Notes under the pieces: model-generated | Told to the model about the DNA's origin: nothing | Databases searched by the model: none | What the model saw: the letters and a program-made list of their open reading frames with translations, nothing else | Made by a program: the position numbers and the translations under genes | DNA from: Hyaloperonospora brassicae | Taxonomy: Eukaryota; Oomycota; Peronosporomycetes; Peronosporales; Peronosporaceae | Assembly (NCBI GenBank): GCA_947650285.1 | Contig: CANTFL010001372.1 | Span: 657,164 to 721,163, forward strand | Length of the DNA stretch: 64,000 bases | Direction: 5' to 3' | Shown: one piece after another, positions 29,938 through 43,249 of the stretch | Layout of the letters: every line of letters starts with the position of its first letter | Numbering within the stretch: the stretch's first letter is position 1

Positions 29938-30375
29938 TACTTTACTATCTGCCCTATCTAAGTAACTCCCAGAAGTGATCTGAGGCGGCGGTCGGTCACG
30001 TTAGCTAAACTTAGACGTTCTTTGATCAAGGCGGCCATTAAACTTTTGACTTCGTGTCTGCAATTATACGCCCTGGTCAGTTGCGTTGTCCAAAAAAGAC
30101 GAACATAAATACGGCGTCTGTTTGACAACTTTAAAGCTGGCATTTAACAATTCCCAATTATGAAGCATTAATTCGAAAAAGACATAACGTAGCAATCAAG
30201 TAAATAAATACTACAAAAACAAGAAAAAATGTAATACAAGTTCAAACAAATGTAGAACATTCAATCTGAAAAAGAAATGCACTACTGTTGAACACTTCGC
30301 TGTTAACTATGCGCATGCCTGCATCCGTTTATATACATTCAACAACATATTTTTCATTCTCATTTTTACAAATAA
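29938..30375. other. AT-rich, nothing recognised
   Basis: The upstream flank of MULE relic 2 has no recognisable gene, RNA or repeat. Confidence 0.4.
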
Positions 30376-31335
30376 GAGAGCCGCTAATCACCACTTACTT
30401 TACGCTTACGACCAATAACCCTCTATTTAAGAAACCCTAGCTTATTTCTTACGCGCTGTAATCAGCTGCAAGTAAAATAATGAAAAGTAAAATAACAAAA
30501 AAACAAACGTTACGCAAAACCCATGAAATTGTTAAAAAGTAGACGTGTATTGAAAATATTTTGTTTTTTTCTGTATATTAGTTGACTACGCAAGAACGCT
30601 ACCATAACCAGGTGCTGCTTATTTACTTTTTGTAAGTACCTACAATGCTTCCATTCGACCTCAGCACAAAAAAAATATTAACAATGCAGTTACTGCGGGA
30701 TGTGGAAGCGTTTGCTGCTATCTACTTCTATTGTGTCCTGTGTCTATGTAAGTATATCTTCGACGTACAGGCCGCAAATAATTCAGCACAACTTTAAACT
30801 GCGATGGATACCACTAAGTAAAAACTGCGATTGGAATTGTAGCACTTGATGCTTAAACGCACTAGCAGGACACCAGTGACCATGCCGGATAGATGGATTG
30901 AAGGCATTTGCTGCCGATAGCATATCTAAATGGTCAAAAATAAATCGCTGCCGTGCGAGCTCCTCTATTATATATTGTCTTAAGTGCGTTAACTTTTTCC
31001 CAAATTGATGCGAGTTCCAGTTACGTTACGTCTTGCCAATAAGGCTGCACAAGCCACCAGTATGAAGCAAAAGGTCTTCGATGATGTAAGTGGTGTTTTG
31101 AATGTCAAATGTATAATAATACTAAAGAGCGGTAGCTTTAACTAGTTTAGCATTACTGTGTTCATTTCTTATAACTTAGAAGCCAATCACAATATTTTAA
31201 ACATGGAGGATGAGTGTTAATTTGCGAAAAGTGAGTGGTGAATAGCGGCTCCCAAATTTTTTTAGCCAATCCCAGTATTTTAAAATAAAGGGTGAGTGGT
31301 GGTTACTGTAAAGTGAGTGGTGAAAAGCGGCACCC
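30376..31335. mobile_element. small non-autonomous element with terminal inverted repeats
   Basis: The left end (GAGAGCCGCTAATCACCACT at 30376-30395 and onward) matches, on the opposite strand, two successive right ends. One ends at 31253 (reads inward GGGAGCCGCTATTCACCACT; about 26 of 30 bases agree with the left end). The other ends at 31335 (reads inward GGGTGCCGCTTTTCACCACT). The two right ends are diverged tandem copies about 82 bp apart. The interior has no transposase, so this looks like a MITE or a MULE-derived non-autonomous element. No clear target duplication was seen. Confidence 0.6.
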
Positions 31336-31337
31336 AT
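31181..31337. repeat. about 82-bp tandem duplication of the right terminal repeat
   Basis: Two copies carry the shared pattern GCCAATC-CA-TATTTTAAA, then GTGAGTGGTGAA and AGCGGC-CCCA. They are the two alternative right ends of the small inverted-repeat element. Confidence 0.65.
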
Positions 31338-31689
31338 CAATATACAACCTACACAACTATATTGAAAGCAGATTCATTTTAATGGTGGCACACGTGGGTG
31401 GCGCAACCACAGCGCGTAGATACGTGTACCATGAGGTTTACTACTAAGACGAATCAGCAGTTACAAAGTACGTTGGCTGGATTAAAATTTACATCATGCT
31501 ATTTTAAAACAATAAGTTGAGCTACCGTAGGTCAATCGACAAAGGTTTATAAGGTCGTATAGTATGATGAATAATATATAAATTCGAAGGTGTAATAGTG
31601 AAATAGGATATAATCGATCAAGTGGATGGATAAAAGTGTAAACTACGCTAAAAAAATTGTGGAGCAATCTATAGAAATTAAGCAATAAA
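31338..31689. other. AT-rich spacer, nothing recognised
   Basis: No gene, RNA or repeat can be supported here. Confidence 0.4.
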
Positions 31690-32780
31690 ATCCATTAAGT
31701 GATTAAATCTCACCATGGAAGCGTCCCAGCAAACAAAAGAATGGCCGGACTTGTGCGCCTTTAGCTATATACGAACCGTTTCTACGAGGTTCTGGTGGAG
31801 CGAGGTTCACAAAATTGATGATGTGTTCCCGCCTCTCCACTGGCGCCCAGAAGACCTAATATTGGAGGGGTATCCGTTTCCGTGTAATAAATCTTCCTCA
31901 ACTTGTTTACCCGTCGGTTAGACGGGCTGTACTCTTCTGAGTGGTCTCTTCTCGCTGGACTCTTGTAGATTCTAAACTTGACCGTGTTTGGGAAGGGGAT
32001 GATTGTGTGGAGATCTTTACGCGATCACAGGTCGCTTGAAGGTACTCGATTAAATTAATTGAATCTCAAGAGATCGCCGTGTCCGATATGTAGATCTTGA
32101 TCTGATTGATCTTCTAACTACTTGAGCCGACTCGCGATCTTGATCACCCTTGCTTTCTTGCCGCGCCCTATCGCAGTTGTCTTGATGTTTGTGAGAGTCC
32201 TGAGCGCACCTGGACAAACAATCCAGGTGCGAACCTTGTATCGACGAACGATGCAGCTCTTTGCTTTGTCGGGAGGCCAAATGTCCAGACCGTAGAGATA
32301 ACTCCTTTCTTTTGAATTAAATTGAACGCTGTTTAATGTTGGACAACTATCTCACAAAACCTACTACCCAGCCTATCTAAGCATAAGGCGCTCGCCACAC
32401 GTCGTCCAATGAATCACTCTGTCTCTGTTGCATCGTAGGCACCTTTATAAATGCCCTACCCCTAGTCCGGATCGGATATCCCCTCGATTCTGATACCCTT
32501 TCAGATCGGATCTCTTCTTAGATTATATCCCTCTCAAACCGAATCCTCCCTCCACCCGGATTCATATTCAGATCGAGTCCGATTGTTGTGATCTACCCAT
32601 CCAGACTTCGTATATAGTCCTGGTACCGAGGTCGCCCTTCTACCGCACATTCTTGACACCAATATTCGTCCTGCTTCTCCACAAAGTAACTGTCCAATAT
32701 TGCATCTTTTAACAATATCAGTCCCTTTTTTGTGGTTCGGGGGGGGAGCCACAAGTTTGTGTATATGGTGTGGGTTTCTA
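31690..32780 (-). mobile_element. LTR-like retrotransposon remnant
   Basis: This stretch is richer in G+C than its surroundings. Read on the minus strand it has an LTR-like order: a TATA-type element (GGCATTTATAAAGGTGCC, about 32,438-32,455) within short purine/pyrimidine-rich blocks, about 500 bp of non-coding leader, and a short plus-strand frame at 31715-31921 that is probably non-coding. A short frame at 32593-32808 (EYWCQECAVEGRPRYQDYI) might be the tail of a polyprotein. No second LTR, primer-binding site or pol domain could be proven, so this is a tentative call. Confidence 0.3.
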
Positions 32781-35700
32781 ACCTCGCGAACAATAGAAGG
32801 CTGTGCAAAAAAACTACTTGCGGTATTAAATTCGGGTGCTGTCGTGTGGGATTAGTTACTCAACCTTGGCGCGAAAATTAAGGTCCGTCTTCCAAGGTAC
32901 CTGAGTGTCTCGCCTTGTAAACCTTCAAAGTAAATTCAACGGTGCTAGTACCACACAATTTAAATTGGGGCACTAGAAGTCAAGTTTTTTAGGATAATCT
33001 TGATCCCTCTAAATGAATACTCAAGAAGTGGATTTTGTATGCGCAAGCCGCGGTTACAAACATCTGCCGATAGCTGGTCTTTTAAATGAGGACGATGTAA
33101 AAGCTGAGATGGAGATTTCTTCCCCACGCCACACTTAAAGGCCAAAACTACAGACTTAATAAGAAGGTCAATGGCAAATAAATATTTCTATGAAATTGTG
33201 AAGGCAAACGAACAATTTGAAGGCCGAACGTGAACTATCTTACCAAAGCTTCATCCCCGCAAAATTTTAACCTAGTCGTAAACCGTAGCGCTCACATCTT
33301 TGCACACTGAACGTATAAGTTCCCGTTATGAGGTGTCTTTAAATATGACGAAAACCATGACCTGGGTGGGACCCAAACAATAACGCACGTTCAATTATAT
33401 ATTCAACCGGACAGAAGAAGCCCCAGACATGACCTCGATGTTTTTTCATCTGTCTAATCAAGTACACTTGTTTAAACGGGAAGTTTATACAGCAATAATT
33501 GACGATAAAGTGGTGGTTGCTCAGGGTATTACCGAAATGGAAAAACAAGTTTTGTATGAATTAATCGGTACGATGATCAACAACAGCGTAAACCCGATCT
33601 TAAAACTAAGAGAGTAGCTGCTGCATCATTATACCGGAATTTTCCAAGACACTTTATAGACAGCGAAGGATGATTCCCTAATTATAATTAAAATCCACGA
33701 GTAGGCAGTAGCCATAAGACTTTTTTGTGTCTAGTTTGATATCCACGTTTATATAAATGCGACGATCCCCAATCAGGATGGAAGCCACATATTGGCGTAA
33801 ACGGTACAGACAAGGATATCATACTTTAGCAGGAGAATCACAGCAATGAAAACGATGAAATTTAATTTCCAAGATATCGCAAGTATGCAGGAAGAGGGTA
33901 GCGGTTCCAAGTAGTTGTAAAAAACAGTATATCTCATAATCGAGCGTTTTGCTGAATAATAATTAGTAAGTCCGCATACCTGTAGAGTTAGTGATTCTTT
34001 TAGTTTAAGGTCCCACTTCACATAGCTGCCGGTGGACCCGCATTTAGTCCCAGGAAGGATAACGTCAACAAGAGGCTGGCGGGCAAATCTTGCCTGAAAA
34101 CGCACTACAGTGATCTCATCGAATGTATTAGGCTTTGAAATCTTGCCTATGAAAAGTGCAGAAGTACTCAGGCCTCACAAACGATCCTGTGGGGAAAATT
34201 ATAAGACGTTCTAACTGATCCTTGATGAATATATAGCCTGTTCCGAAACCAGGGACCTGACCCAGCTGGTGGCAGCAAAGAAAAGGTGAAAGCGCTACCC
34301 TCTTAATTTAAGTCCCACAAGACCAAAACAAGTCACATGAGTGAATAAGACATCGTTTAGGATATAGCGATATCGGCTTTGCTCGCCGTACACCCAGCTT
34401 TAAGGGTTTCATTTCCTGGGTAATGACGGAAGTATTGTTAAGCACAAACGCAAAAAGTTTTTTGAGCTTAAAGTTATGGAGGATACCTTGGTATGGAGAA
34501 TCAAACTCCATACGAATAGGACTAATTTTATATGAAGCCGACTGCGTCCCAGCGGCAGTGTTAGACCAAATGTGATTCTCGGCTGGTCGTAAGAGAAGCA
34601 TGATGTAACGGGTATCCCGTTACGCGAAACACACAATTGTGCGTAATGGTGTAAACGAATATTATGTTGAATATTCTTCTAATTATATCACTGCTTATTG
34701 TGAAATTGTTGAGATAACCCAAAGTCTTACTTATTAGTAAATATTTTTTGTATATCAACTTACAAATCGCTTCGAGATGCGCGCAATGGGTGGTGGTTAG
34801 ACGTCACCATCCGTAGTTGTATTAATGTAATTTAGTCAGGTAAAAACAGAGAACATGAGGTATAGGATATAATTATATTAAACAACATTTTAATTATTGT
34901 ACTACTATAGTATTGCCCTTAGTTGCTTAGTCTTCTTCTGTATTGTGTCCATACCTAGCAGGTCACTAACCTCTACTGTTGTCAATAGAGAATAATTTGT
35001 ACTGGCTTTCCTATACGAATTGACCAGTGCCCCATTAAACATAGGGGGTAACAAAAACCCTATATTAAGAAATGATGTCTTAATTGAATATGCGGATAAT
35101 TTTGTTGAACCGAGTTAAAATTGAATGGTAGAAATCAGCCCTAGTCACCCATATAACTTTCCACAGAATTTAATATTCTGAGCTGTGTACCATGCCGCGA
35201 TATCAATCAGGGCCTAAGCCTCCTAAATTAGGCGGAAGAAACCATAATATATTGTGACAAGAAAACACGCGAAGTGGACTAATAAAAAAGAGAGAGTCAG
35301 CAAAATTGACCTGGTCTCGGAACTCAGTCGCAAGAGCGTAGAAGATGCTGGTAGAAGGTCACAACATGGGTAAGAACATTTGCTAGAAGCTTACCACGAA
35401 CGGTGTATGCGCGGTGGGACTAAAAGAACAGCGCGCCTTCCTTATAGATCGCAAATGTTGGTGCCGGTTGACAATAATTAGTTGAGGCATAAAGTATATT
35501 CTATGTAGTTTTTATTACCTCTGGTAACCCACAACTTAAAGGTTCAATTATTTTGATCTCGAGACGAAGAGAATCGGTAAACTCATACCAGGGCCGAAAA
35601 AGTATTACCACTGTTTTGAAATTAATAAGACGAACGCCAAGCTCATAAAAAATTAGATATGTAAGAAGGCCTTCGTGTGGTGGCGGTCGTAAAAGGGACC

Positions 35701-36311
35701 GGAACACTCGTCGTCAAAACTAGAGATCTGACGTAGTGGATGTAGCAAGTCGCATATTTGTGGCTCGTTTAATGGGCTCAACCCATTAGTAGCCAGTAAG
35801 ATATCGACACGTAAATTGAGTGGTTTTCATAAATCTATGATAATTACTCGTACTTAGGATTATAATGGACAAAAAATATAAACAGAGTTAAAATTACTTA
35901 ATACAAATACTTGGGTTCAACGCTTTCTAAGCATAGATAGTGTTAGTTAAGTACGGGTTGTTCTAGCCCCGTTACCGGTTTACTTCTTGGTATCATCAAG
36001 TAAAGCAGCCCTAGCCGTAGAAACTAGAAACTATATTTCGCTCGACATCTGGTTATTGCATTGTGCTTCGAAATCGAATATGGGCGAGGTGGATATCGCG
36101 GCCCAATTGAAACCCTTATTTAATAGAGTGCTAACAGAGTGCAAGACTTAGCCGACCGGTAATTCATACATTATTACTAGTTATTCTTTCACATTGAATG
36201 GATAATTAGACGATGATTGTCTTTAGATATGCGACGGGTGTGCAAATATAGCAGTGGACTCATCGCTCTTCAGTGAAACTTGGTCTTTTTCCCCGGTTAA
36301 ATTGAAAAATA

Positions 36312-36391
36312 TAAATAACTTAACACACATATTTTGACGGATAGGTCTACCAATAGACCTATCCGTCAAAATATGTGTGTTAAGTTATTTA
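36312..36391. repeat. perfect inverted repeat, 37-bp arms, 6-nt loop
   Basis: The arms are 36312-36348 and 36355-36391, exact reverse complements with no mismatch, separated by ACCAAT. The arm begins TAAATAACTTAACACAC and ends GACGGATAGGTCT. Pairing ends abruptly on both sides. No ORF or known transposon end is associated. Confidence 0.95.
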
Positions 36392-39300
36392 CAGAAAAGA
36401 AGAGGCAATCCGTCCGTTTCGAGCACCTTAACGAATTGATTGTGCCTAAAACATCAATAATCGTGTGCTGCTAATGCGCTGTTCAAGTCAGCTCGCTCTA
36501 CCCGAGGCAAATTTGCCTTGGTGTGCTGTAACAGCCGACACGTTTTTATGCGGTTTCAAGTGGGTCGCGCATGACTATTGTCGCTTGTGAGAAAACAGTG
36601 GATACCACTTTTATAATCGTTTAAATGATAACAAGCCGGATCTACATCCACGGCGGAGCCCACAAAGGTTGGCGTCTTGTGGAGAATTGGGGGTGGTCAA
36701 AGCTAAAATGTTGGAGCATTTATCAGTAGGTATAATATCAGAGACAATCTTTGCCTGGTATTAAACTGCGCGAACTCCCCTAATTATCGTTAAGGGTTAT
36801 TAATGCGACAGATGAGATGGCGGATGTATATACCGCAGTTCACAAAGCCTTCCGTCAATATAGCCGCGTATATATAGGGTGTAGATCTTAGATTCCGCGC
36901 TGATGTTCATTCTTTTAATTTCGATATACCTCGTGAAGCATAGGTGAGTCGCATATCGGATTCTTACCGGTAATTTTCAGGTTTATGATTCCACAGCTCT
37001 CCAATAACCAATTCGTCAAACCGCAGAAAAAAGCGCATTAAAGTTCGTGTGCTGTAGGTAAATCAACATCGCATTGAAGATATTTCTGAGATACATGTCG
37101 CGGTGAATCAGTGCAATTATATCTTGATGAAAATTTATAATCGGTGTCGTTCTTTCTGTCGTATTTAGCAATAAAGTCTTTCAAAAAGAACTGTGGAAAA
37201 AAGAGCGAAAAAGCCTGTAGTACACAAAATCGCAGTCGAATTAAAAATCAAAGATTGCACTGGTGATTTCTAAAACAGCAGGATGCTTGAGACGCTTAAG
37301 ACCATCTACAACGTAACGCTGACATCCGCTCGAGCAGCTCGTGACGACATCTTCGGTGATCTCGATAAGCGGAAGGGCCTAATCAAGCTGTCTTCAAATA
37401 CCGTGTGATACTTTTCTATAACTTTACGGTGGGCGCTCTTCTAGTAGAAACAGGAAAGCGTAATCACACGGTGGTCAAGATACTGGGTAAATAGCGGCAT
37501 ACACCGCATGAATATAGGCATAAGCTCAGTCAATTGACCCAAACCACTAAGTAGCGAGAGGGGTCCTGTGCGGAAATGGTGTGGCGAAGGATAACATTGT
37601 AAAGTCCAAGTATTCGGCATGTAGGCGGTAAAATTATACCATATACTGCCAGCCAAGTAAAGGTACATATTTTCAAATAAACAAACCTTTTATAAGCTGG
37701 GAAGCAGTCTGTCAGAGTTTTTTGTCGCAATAAATTATCTGTATCTCCGATACTCGGAGTCATTGGAGCCCCACCACGTAAAACGTTTTGGTAATGGATT
37801 CACGAGACGAAATCAATACGTTATTACAACCTTTAACTCAAATAGAATGCCCTTAAAGGGTGTAAAGAGTCTTAGATTATAGCAGGTGTGTCGGTTGCCA
37901 TATAGTTGACTCTTTCCCGATATATTTGAAATTATCACGAAGGTGGAAACGGATTAATTCTGATACAATGCACTCCACAAGCTAATACAAAATTGTGGGG
38001 CCATATCGGTTCATTACATATAATATCAAGAGGGTGAGTAGATCCGATGCCTTCTTTCTACGTATGGCCCAAATTCACTAGGTCTATAAAGATGTTACGT
38101 GCCATAATTTGCAATGCCAGATCGATCTCAGTCGATTTGACTTGGCTCTAGTATCAGTCTTTATTTGGGTAAACTAAGCTTGGGACCGACAGGAAGTCAA
38201 AGACCGCCGATGCAGGATACAAATAAATAATCTACGACAAAATTTGTCCCTTTGTCATTTAAAATACTGGAAGGCAGCATCGCGAAGTAACGCAGGACTA
38301 ATAGACTCTTGGAGTGAATAAGATTGAACTGATATCAGCTTTGGTGTCGGGCAAAGCACTTAATAAAGTGGATGGTCTTAAACGGTAGACATACCGTTGT
38401 TCAATCGTGCACTGACACGTAAGCCTCCAGAAAGTCGTCAAAATACAGCAACCATTACCATCAGCGCCAAGGGCTTTCTCAGATGTAGTAATTTGTCAAA
38501 AATAAAGCCACGTTCAGAAAAAATATTCATTTCTAAAGATAAACCTACATAGCGAGTAGGATCAATCCATCGATCCCATAAATGGTGTTTTGGTCCTGTA
38601 GAATGGGGCAGTCAGACCTCTCACGAAGCCATGTGTATATATGAACCACAGCAATGAACGAAAAATATGATTAATATGAATTCAGCGTCTTTCATTATGC
38701 ATTCCTCTCGACGATGGAACTGAAGACCAAAAGACTTTGGTGGTTCAATACAGATTGAGACGAAAGCACAGAAGCCTAAATCGACGACCGAAGTAACGTG
38801 TGCTTTCACAGTGGGCTATAGAAATATTAGGTAAATTTTAATCGACTACTTGATACCTTCTACTTTACCATAATGACTTAAGTTACACAAATTATTACCC
38901 ACGATGTGGGTCAAACGCCGTGTCGGGCACGTTAGGCACAAAGGTGTATTTTTCCCGGTTGTCATTGTCGAAATCGAGCAAATTGTCATCATCAGCCGAC
39001 AACAAAGCCCCATTAGCGGATGGGTATTTTTTTGGATTCATTGTATCCTGTGACGATACGATGTTATGTAAATAGTGTTTTCATAGGGGTCCAAAAGATG
39101 GTGTAGCACCGCAAATTCGTGTCCAGTAAATTGGATTTGTCAAAGGGGGTACGATTGTCATCTTCCGTATGGTGGGGGTGACATTAGGTAAAAGTATGCC
39201 CGGTGATTACGAGATCGAATACCGCCGATCACACAAGCCAGTATAAAATAAATCGGTGGAGCGCCCCGTCGGACAAACGCGTCGAAAATGATCTCATCCT

Positions 39301-41473
39301 ACACGTCGTCGGGTAGGCTCCGAGGATTCACGCTATCCTAAAGAAATATTTTATATACTTTGGACAAAAACAGAGCAACCGCAAATAATTCCGTTGCTTC
39401 CGGTTTAGTACATAGCTCCCTATCGGTACATAAATCTGATATCGGTGATACCTGCGATATCAAATTCGCGCAAATACCCAAGGCTTTTCGATCACAATTA
39501 CATTTTGTCTTCAAGCCCAGCGATGGCATTATTTGCATGTCAGGAAAAGTGTTTAAGAGACCTAGAGTAGATAAAACATACGAAGACAAAGTCGAGCCGA
39601 AACCTGTCTGTGTCACGCCTGCGAGGTTGGACGTCCGATTTTTCCTGTCTTCCCTATCAATGTATCACAGGCTATCTCAATCTTTCGCAACGAAAGCATT
39701 ATCCAAACGATAAAAATTTATCCTGATAGCGGCTGTCAGCCAACGTGCCGTCATTTATGATCCTCCAGAAAGCCACCGACCTTACACATGGTAATAGTCG
39801 AAGTGATGACCAGACCGATTTAACCGCTAGTGCTCGCAGTAACAGCTGATACTAAGAAAGTCGGGAAATTATGAGAGGGGTCGGACCACTTATACACCCC
39901 AGAAGCGACGGATAATGATTCAGGCGCGAGAAAAATCCACTAGCCTATCTCATTATTTCGAGAGGCTTAATCTTCATATCTTGTGTCGACGATATCTGCG
40001 CAATTATTAGTGGAATGATTCCTCAATATCCGGACCAAGTGAATGAACAGCCTACTTATATGCGCCCTTCCAACTCCACGTAGTGTATACTTTGCAACGG
40101 TCACTCCCGTTTAATTTAAAGTCCGGGTACGTAAAATAACCTTCACACTTCAACGTTAATGTCGTGCTTCAAAGTGGTAATCAGGCCAAACTAGCCAATT
40201 TCTCAATAAGACTATCAAAACTTAAGTTACTTAGCAGGAATGATCCACAAGTATAAAAATGAAGGTGACTAACTGTTTTAGTAGCAAAAAAGGTCCTACA
40301 ATTCAAGGCTGATGCATACCACACCCCAATTGTGTTGTAATACCGAAGTCTTGCAGGCGATCGAATATTAAAAAACGAGGTTTAAATTTAGTAGATTTAG
40401 ATTTTGGATAGCTGGCACACTACGGAGTATGTACATTGGCCGAAGCAAACACATATCAGCCTTACGCTCCAAACTTATCATTTTACCTCGATAAGACGTA
40501 AAACCTTACATGCATTTACATAAACAAACTCATCCATAGTGTAAGATTTTAAATCCATCATCTTGAAGTCTAATCCAGAAATAGTATTATCATATGTCAA
40601 CGTTTTCTCTTCATAACTTTGTGCTTTTCCTCGACCGAATCGTTCACTCTGTTTATTGGTTGAATCTATCGTTCCGAGACTTTTTAGTATGCCCAAGATC
40701 TTCTTAATTCTTATTTCACTAATTATATTTATTTCAATATTCGTTTTAAAATTAGATTATACGTTGAGTCACTATTTGGGTGTAAGAACTGAGTGGCTCT
40801 CCAAGCTTATGTTTTTGTCAAATGATATTCTAGCTTCGCTACACATCTTAAAAAAAGGTTGGAATGCGTCTTTACTCTAAGCGTAGCCTAATGATAAGCA
40901 AATGTCATTGTAAGTCCACGTTTCATCTGATTGTTTTATTTATTGTTCGAGATGAACATTGTTCTAATGTGAAGCTGTATTCTTGTCCGACCGTACTAAA
41001 ATACTGAGATGAGGCATTGCCATACTCAGACGACACAAGCACAATGATAGTTTGGTATTCCAATAACGACTAGAGCCAGCATTAGATGACGTGTGTAGTC
41101 TGCAAAATGAATTAAAACTATATAGAAAAACGCTACAGGAATGTTTTTGGTGCTATTGCAGGTGGTCACGTGGGTGGGGGACATATACGAAAGAAAACGA
41201 TAACAAAATACGCCAATGGTTAATGATTCTATGCTCGACAGAAATACGTGATGTCAATCGGGGTCTTTTGTATTGATCCTGTGATGTGGATGCTGCAGAT
41301 ATTGACGCTAATACGTCATTAGGTGGAATCTAAAAATGCACGAAAATGTAGCATCTCGGTCATGTCGTTTTACGCGCTATTAATACATAGTGAAATGGTT
41401 TGTGATAACGCTGTCCGTTCTTATCGCGGATGCTCATATACGAAAAACTTTAATTGGGTCATTCGCATCGCAT

Positions 41474-41487
41474 TATATATATATATG
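41474..41487. repeat. short (TA)n microsatellite
   Basis: A run of TA dinucleotides occurs in AT-rich sequence; it has no evident association. Confidence 0.6.
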
Positions 41488-43249
41488 ACTGTTTGAATTG
41501 TACCGGCGTGTCGACAGCACTACATTGTACAACTGTAAAACCAATAAAATCCAAAGCAATGATCGATCACCTACGTGTTTCCCGTAAAAAAATTTTTTTA
41601 AATCAGCACGTCTATATCGCATTATGTATATGTATATATTACAACCCTATTCAAATATATTTTGCAAATCCCAATACGTAGACTTTTACATCTGTATAAT
41701 CGATCCAGTTTTAAGTAGCAGTGGACTTTTTTTTATCAAAAATTACTTGATGCACCTATCCTATGCATTTATTTTTGGTTTACAATTTGATCGTTTAATG
41801 TATGTCATGTTCCTACTTCTTATCTATAGTGTATTTTTTATTCCCTTACAGGAATAAAACACAATTATTAGATTATTCACTTTGCTTGTCTTAACGAAAA
41901 AACTTGTTGGTCTTTCAGATCTCATCCAAGCTCTATCTAGCTACAGACAGACTGGCCATGATTTGAATATGCCATAATCAGTATATACATAACGATCAAT
42001 ATTTGATTAAAAAGAATTTTAAAATGCGTCCAAATTCAAACCAGTTGGTAAATATCTACCCCTATGCAAGATCTACCGTTCAGGAGAATAACCATCAATT
42101 AACACAATCCTTTCCCGCTTTTCATTTATGCCATGACCACCATTCAACTTTGCTAGCATCTCCCAAATGGACGCAACACAGAGCGACATTAAGTGTGCAA
42201 CTTGTTCTAGAATATGTGTTATACGAACACATCCTGGATCTTCTACGTTGTTTTGTAACCTTAAACAATTCACATAATCGAATTGTTTATGCCTAACGGA
42301 GAGAGAGACATTGCTATGGCTTAGGGATGATAGAAGAGATTGATACCGACATGTTTTAAAAGTTCCGAGGTTTAAATGCAATGCGTGGTACGTAATGTCG
42401 TAAACTTTCCTAATTGGTTAACAAGTGAGAGGTTAAACGAGAAGACGTGAAATTTGGTTGTTATCTGAGATCGAAAACCAGGGTAACCTGTACAACGTGA
42501 TGATATGAACGCCTTGTAGGATTCGCATGGGATAGAAGGATCTGGACAGACGCCATGCGTAATTTGACCTTTTCACGTTGCAGTGTCAGTCACAACGCAT
42601 GTGTTAAGCTGGCATACGAGGTTTGATGACGCTAAATGGTTTTCTTCATCCAGTTTTATTCGCACCTGTACAGTGACGTTACATGGCTTACACATGTACG
42701 CGAGGAAGTGTATAGCAAATACTTTTACAGAGCTTAAATTAAACTCTGTTTACATATATATCGCTTTTACTTACAAGTACAACTAAGCTACCCTGCCATC
42801 ACGAAAGGCATCGACATTTCGAGACCATACTGGAAATCATTGGTCTGGCTCCCCACAAAATATGACACAGAACTATGCGACGTGGTATATCTGCAAAATC
42901 GAATGCATATTGTCCTACCTCAGTAATATGCACCACAAAGCACGTGCTTATAAGACGGGGTGATCTATCACAAGAACGATGAATAAACACACTAAAAGAC
43001 TAAAACTTGTTTAAATCGATGCATACATTCAGAAGATTGGTCCTGTTAAGCTTAACTGACAATTTAGATATCGTAGACCAATTACAACTGCATACCATAT
43101 CTTCCATTTTCCAATATATATCAAATGTAAATGACCCCTTCCAGCCAATGGCATAAAATTGATCACAAAAATATATGTTTTACAATTTTACGCCTCAATA
43201 TAAATTAAAAGCTTTGATAACAGATAAAAATCAGTCGCTAATCCGGCGC

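Larger units (their letters stand above)
32781..43249. other. AT-rich, gene-poor region
   Basis: About 10.5 kb without any recognised gene, tRNA or transposase. A few short frames have protein-like composition: 33013-33138 (+, 41 aa), 33429-33617 (+, 62 aa, acidic start, ends LGT-type hydrophobic run NNSVNPILKLRE), 37283-37408 (+, 41 aa in a small GC-richer island), 38895-39041 (-, 48 aa, Asp-rich), 39360-39713 (+, no ATG) and 40478 to about 40770 (-, no ATG at its start). None matches a family I know, and frames of this size are expected by chance in this composition. The region contains one perfect long hairpin (36312-36391) and no tandem satellite. Confidence 0.5.

Noticed and set aside
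31715..31921. 68-aa plus-strand frame as an effector
   Set aside because: No signal peptide and no RxLR or other effector motif; it lies in the LTR-like stretch.
33773..34636. minus-strand frames of 75-110 aa as a viral-type gene
   Set aside because: Hydrophobic, discontinuous and without any recognisable domain; not enough to support a call.
32781..43249. Centromere of the CoLT (Copia-like) type known from Phytophthora
   Set aside because: No Copia polyprotein fragment was recognised in this stretch.
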